From contig JBBKWG010000097.1 in NCBI GenBank assembly GCA_037968835.1, positions 1 through 25,579 on the forward strand: a DNA stretch of 25,579 nucleotides. Reading direction: 5' to 3'. The translations under genes were made by a program, and so were the position numbers. The DNA comes from JBBKWG01 sp037968835. GTDB lineage: Bacteria; Pseudomonadota; Alphaproteobacteria; Rhodobacterales; Rhodobacteraceae. Within the stretch, counting starts at the first letter, position 1. Every line of letters starts with the position of its first letter. Shown here in pieces: positions 23,391 through 25,579 of the stretch. Below the pieces are notes generated by a model that was not told the origin of the DNA, searched no databases, and saw only the letters and a list, made by a program, of their open reading frames with translations.

Positions 23391-23717
23391 GCTGTTCCGC
23401 AAGGAACTATGGACATAAATGCGCTCGTAATACGCGGATCGGACCCGGGGGCGGTACCCGGCGTCTCCACCAAACATCCTTCATTTGGGGATCATGGGGA
23501 CGAAATAGGATCGACGGACGTCTAAAGGGGATTGCTTTGTCTCGGTGAGGTACCACCGATATCGGTCCAATAAAGCTAGTTGCAAATGACAACAAAGCTC
23601 CGATGGCAATGGCTGCGTAAGCAGTCGGATCTATCGAAATCTAAGTCCTTAGGCTTAGCGGTTTAAGGCGGGGTTCGCAGGCACCTGGCAACAGAAGCCT
23701 GCACTTTCCCCAAACCG
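23391..23717 (+). ncRNA. ssrA: Two-piece (circularly permuted) tmRNA
   Basis: The alphaproteobacterial permuted tmRNA, which rescues stalled ribosomes. The acceptor piece comes first: a GTTCC-GCAA-GGAAC hairpin (23394-23407), a T-arm CCGGG/CCCGG and the 3' end CGTCTCCACCA, with CCA at 23470-23472. A spacer of 23 bases (23473-23495) follows and is removed. The coding piece starts at 23496 with GGGGACG, which pairs perfectly with CGTCTCC as acceptor stem, then AGGATCGACGG as in other tmRNAs. The tag frame 23582-23617 encodes ANDNKAPMAMAA with stop TAA. The 3' part folds into stems CGGTTT/AAACCG, GGGG/CCCC and GCAGGC/GCCTGC. A TATATT at 23382-23387 may be the -10. Outer ends are approximate. The remaining bases from 23242 to 23390 show no gene. 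Confidence 0.95.
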
Positions 23718-23756
23718 ATCATCGCGCTATGCCTTCTGGCAAAGAGGGAGCCGCCC

Positions 23757-24104
23757 ATGATCGCCGTCATCTTCGAACTCACCCCCCGAGAAGGTCAGAC
23801 CGACCCTTACCTCGATTTGGCCGCAGAGATGCGTCCGCTTGCCGAAAGTATCGACGGTTTCGTTTCGGTCGAACGCTTCAGTTCGCTGACGACACCCGGC
23901 AAATACCTGTCGCTGTCGATCTGGCGTGACGAGGCAGCGTTGGAGGAATGGCGCAAGCTGGCCGCTCACAGACGCGCGCAGACGATGGGGCGCACGCGGC
24001 TCTTCGACGACTACCGCCTTCGCGTCGCCGGGGTGATCCGCGACTATGGCATGACCGAGCGGACCGAGGCTCCGGCGGACAGCCGCACCATCCACGACGC
24101 TTGA
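23757..24104 (+). CDS. Antibiotic biosynthesis monooxygenase (ABM) domain protein
   Basis: A 115-residue protein with an N-terminal ABM-type dimeric alpha-beta barrel (about residues 1-95): MIAVIFELTPREGQTDPYLD, DGFVSVERFSSLTTPGKYLSL and SIWRDEAALEEWRKLAAHRR. GAGGGAG lies just before the ATG. The C-terminal tail (TERTEAPADSRTIHDA) is polar and probably disordered. ABM proteins include quinol monooxygenases and heme-degrading enzymes, but many are uncharacterised. I see no residue that specifies function. It sits upstream of the chromate genes on the same strand, separated by 109 bases. Confidence 0.82.
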   Translation: MIAVIFELTPREGQTDPYLDLAAEMRPLAESIDGFVSVERFSSLTTPGKYLSLSIWRDEAALEEWRKLAAHRRAQTMGRTRLFDDYRLRVAGVIRDYGMTERTEAPADSRTIHDA

Positions 24105-24135
24105 CGCACCCCGCACCCAGCGGATAGCACTGTTT

Positions 24136-24159
24136 CATGGGGTCAGCGAACGCCCCGTG
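24136..24159 (+). other. Small hairpin between ABM gene and chrB
   Basis: CATGGGG and CCCCGTG can pair over seven bases (one G-U) around a ten-base loop. No U-run follows. It may be a weak terminator, a leader element of the chr genes, or chance in G+C-rich DNA. Confidence 0.25.
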
Positions 24160-24213
24160 AGGCCAAGGCCCAAGCGTCGCATCCACTGACACTTATCAGA
24201 AGGGATGCACCTG

Positions 24214-25026
24214 ATGCCTGCACCAAACGAAATCACCCCGGCCCAGCTTCTCCGTCTCATCGGTTTGCCCGATTGCCCGGTCCTGATCGACATTTCAATC
24301 GACCCAGACTTCGACGCCGACCCGTTTCTTATCCCCGGCGCGCGGCGCCATCCCCACACCAACTATGCCGGACTGGTCGAACAACTTGCGGGTCGCGAGG
24401 CCATCGTCACTTGCCAGCGCGGAATCAAGCTGTCGCAAGGACTGGTATCGCGTCTGCGCGCGGCAGGGATCGACGCGCAGTATCTCGCCGGCGGAAACTA
24501 TGGCTGGCGCGATCTCGAAGGCGCGCCGCGTATTCCCGCCAGCGCCATTCCCGCGCCAGTCGACGGCGCAACGCTCTGGGTCACCCGTCATCGCCCCAAG
24601 ATCGACCGCATCGCCTGCCCCTGGCTCATCCGCCGTTTCGTCGATCCGGGTGCGGTTTTCCTGTTTGTCTCACCCTCGGAAGTCACCGGCGTTGCCGACA
24701 AATACGGCGCCACCCCGTTCGACATTGAAGGTGTAACCTTCTCGCATCGCGGGGAAAAATGCAGTTTTGACGCCATGCTTGACGATTTCGAGCTGCATAC
24801 CGAGGCGCTCGACCGGATGGCCGACGTGATCCGCGCCGCCGACACCGACCGACACGATCTGTCGCCTCAGGCCGCCGGTCTTCTGGCACTGTCGGTCGGG
24901 CTTTCGCGGCAATACAAGGACGACCACCGGCAACTCGCCGCCGGACTTGCGCTTTACGACGCGCTCTATCGCTGGGCGCGGGACGGCTTCGACGAGGGCC
25001 ACGACTGGCCAACAGCGCGGACATGA
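24214..25026 (+). CDS. Rhodanese-ChrB fusion, chromate resistance protein
   Basis: A 270-residue protein with an N-terminal rhodanese-like domain (about 10-105) whose loop TCQRGIKLSQ carries Cys67 as the likely sulfur-accepting residue, followed by a ChrB C-terminal domain (about 120-265) with PKIDRIACPWLIRRFVDPGA (Cys135) and HRGEKCSFDAML (Cys183). ChrB-type proteins accompany chromate efflux and are thought to sense or reduce chromate; the rhodanese fusion suggests thiol chemistry. I prefer the ATG at 24214, nine bases after AAGGG; an ATG at 24205 sits against that site. The stop overlaps the chrA start as ATGA, so both are one operon. Confidence 0.87.
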   Translation: MPAPNEITPAQLLRLIGLPDCPVLIDISIDPDFDADPFLIPGARRHPHTNYAGLVEQLAGREAIVTCQRGIKLSQGLVSRLRAAGIDAQYLAGGNYGWRDLEGAPRIPASAIPAPVDGATLWVTRHRPKIDRIACPWLIRRFVDPGAVFLFVSPSEVTGVADKYGATPFDIEGVTFSHRGEKCSFDAMLDDFELHTEALDRMADVIRAADTDRHDLSPQAAGLLALSVGLSRQYKDDHRQLAAGLALYDALYRWARDGFDEGHDWPTART

Positions 25027-25579
25027 CCCCCGAATGGCCCGACCTGCTGCGGTCCTTCGGGCGCATCGGCCTGATGTCCTTTGGCGGCCCGGCGGCGCAG
25101 ATCGCCCTCATGCACAAGGTTCTGGTCGAAGAGCGCCGTTGGCTCGACGAGCAGCAATTCCTGAACGCTCTGTCGTTCTGCATGCTTCTTCCCGGCCCCG
25201 AGGCGATGCAACTCGCGACCTACGCAGGCTGGCGGCTGAAAGGCGTTCCGGGCGGGCTTTTGGCTGGTGCCCTGTTCGTCGTGCCCGGAGCCATAGTCAT
25301 GGCCGCCCTCGCGGCAATCTACGCGCTTTACGGCAACGTGCCGTTCGTTGCGGCGGTATTCCTTGGCATCAAGGCGGTCGTCATCATCATAGTAATCGAA
25401 GCCCTGCTCCGAATCTCAAAAAAGGCGCTGAAAGGCCGCGCCCACTGGATCATCGCGGGCCTGTCGTTTCTCGCGATCTTCGCGCTGCACCTGCCGTTTC
25501 CCGCCATCATCGCGCTCGCCGCCCTTTGGGGCTGGTGGGTAACCCCGGCGTCCGGGATAGCGCCGCCCCCGCCCGAACC
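25023..25579 (+). CDS. chrA: Chromate transporter ChrA (3' end outside window)
   Basis: The first 185 codons of a ChrA-family membrane transporter, open to the window end. The CHR-domain signature is clear: GLMSFGGPAAQIALMHKVLV near residue 17, EERRWLDEQQFLNALSFC and LLPGPEAMQLATYAGWRLKG (near 57). Hydrophobic helices follow (GALFVVPGAIVMAALAAIY; GIKAVVIIIVIEALLRI; AHWIIAGLSFLAIFALHL). It should export chromate in exchange for proton or sulfate-linked gradients. The ATG overlaps the chrB stop as ATGA. Length and a second CHR domain cannot be judged because the gene is cut. Confidence 0.95.
   Translation, partial: MTPEWPDLLRSFGRIGLMSFGGPAAQIALMHKVLVEERRWLDEQQFLNALSFCMLLPGPEAMQLATYAGWRLKGVPGGLLAGALFVVPGAIVMAALAAIYALYGNVPFVAAVFLGIKAVVIIIVIEALLRISKKALKGRAHWIIAGLSFLAIFALHLPFPAIIALAALWGWWVTPASGIAPPPPE

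Noticed and set aside
23242..23756. Small protein genes in the dinB-ABM gap
   Set aside because: The short frames here coincide with the tmRNA and have no coding character.
1..25579. CRISPR arrays, insertion sequences, tRNA or rRNA genes
   Set aside because: No regularly spaced repeats, transposase-like proteins, terminal inverted repeats or tRNA folds other than the tmRNA were recognised.

Overview
The window looks like a chromosomal segment from a Rhodobacterales (Roseobacter-type) alphaproteobacterium. The evidence is high G+C, a complete Rhodobacter-type gene transfer agent (GTA) structural cluster, a circularly permuted two-piece tmRNA and a typical fab gene order.
Region 1 (1-14423, minus strand, read from high to low coordinates) is a GTA head-tail cluster in the canonical order: small terminase (gp1), TerL (gp2), portal (gp3), prohead protease (gp4), capsid (gp5), connector/stopper/terminator (gp6-gp8), tail tube (gp9), tail chaperones (gp10, gp10.1), short tape measure (gp11), distal tail (gp12), hub (gp13), NlpC/P60 peptidase (gp14) and the megatron tail tip (gp15). 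A DUF2793 protein and the start of one more small gene follow. All frames are open and most neighbours overlap at ATGA or TGATG junctions, so the cluster looks intact. No integrase, repressor or replication gene is present.
Region 2 (14424-14667) is the GTA control region. It has a near-consensus sigma-70 promoter, a CtrA-like half-site upstream, and an intrinsic terminator lying between that promoter and gp1. This promoter-terminator-gene order is the most interesting feature of the window.
Region 3 (14668-20443, minus strand) is a fatty-acid synthesis block: fabD, fabG, acpP, an arginase-family ureohydrolase with an altered metal ligand, fabF and mltG. Intrinsic terminators follow fabG and acpP, so it is not one simple transcript.
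Region 4 (20569-25579) is mixed: a cytochrome b561 with a periplasmic-type tail, an AcuI-type acryloyl-CoA reductase converging on it with a shared CTAG stop, a DinB-family protein, the two-piece ssrA gene, an antibiotic-biosynthesis-monooxygenase-like protein, and a rhodanese-ChrB / ChrA chromate-resistance pair, with chrA cut by the window end.
The GTA family is well known. The points I regard as new or worth checking are the GTA leader, the variant ureohydrolase, the acpP leader and small intergenic structures. All calls come from reading the sequence; no database search was run.
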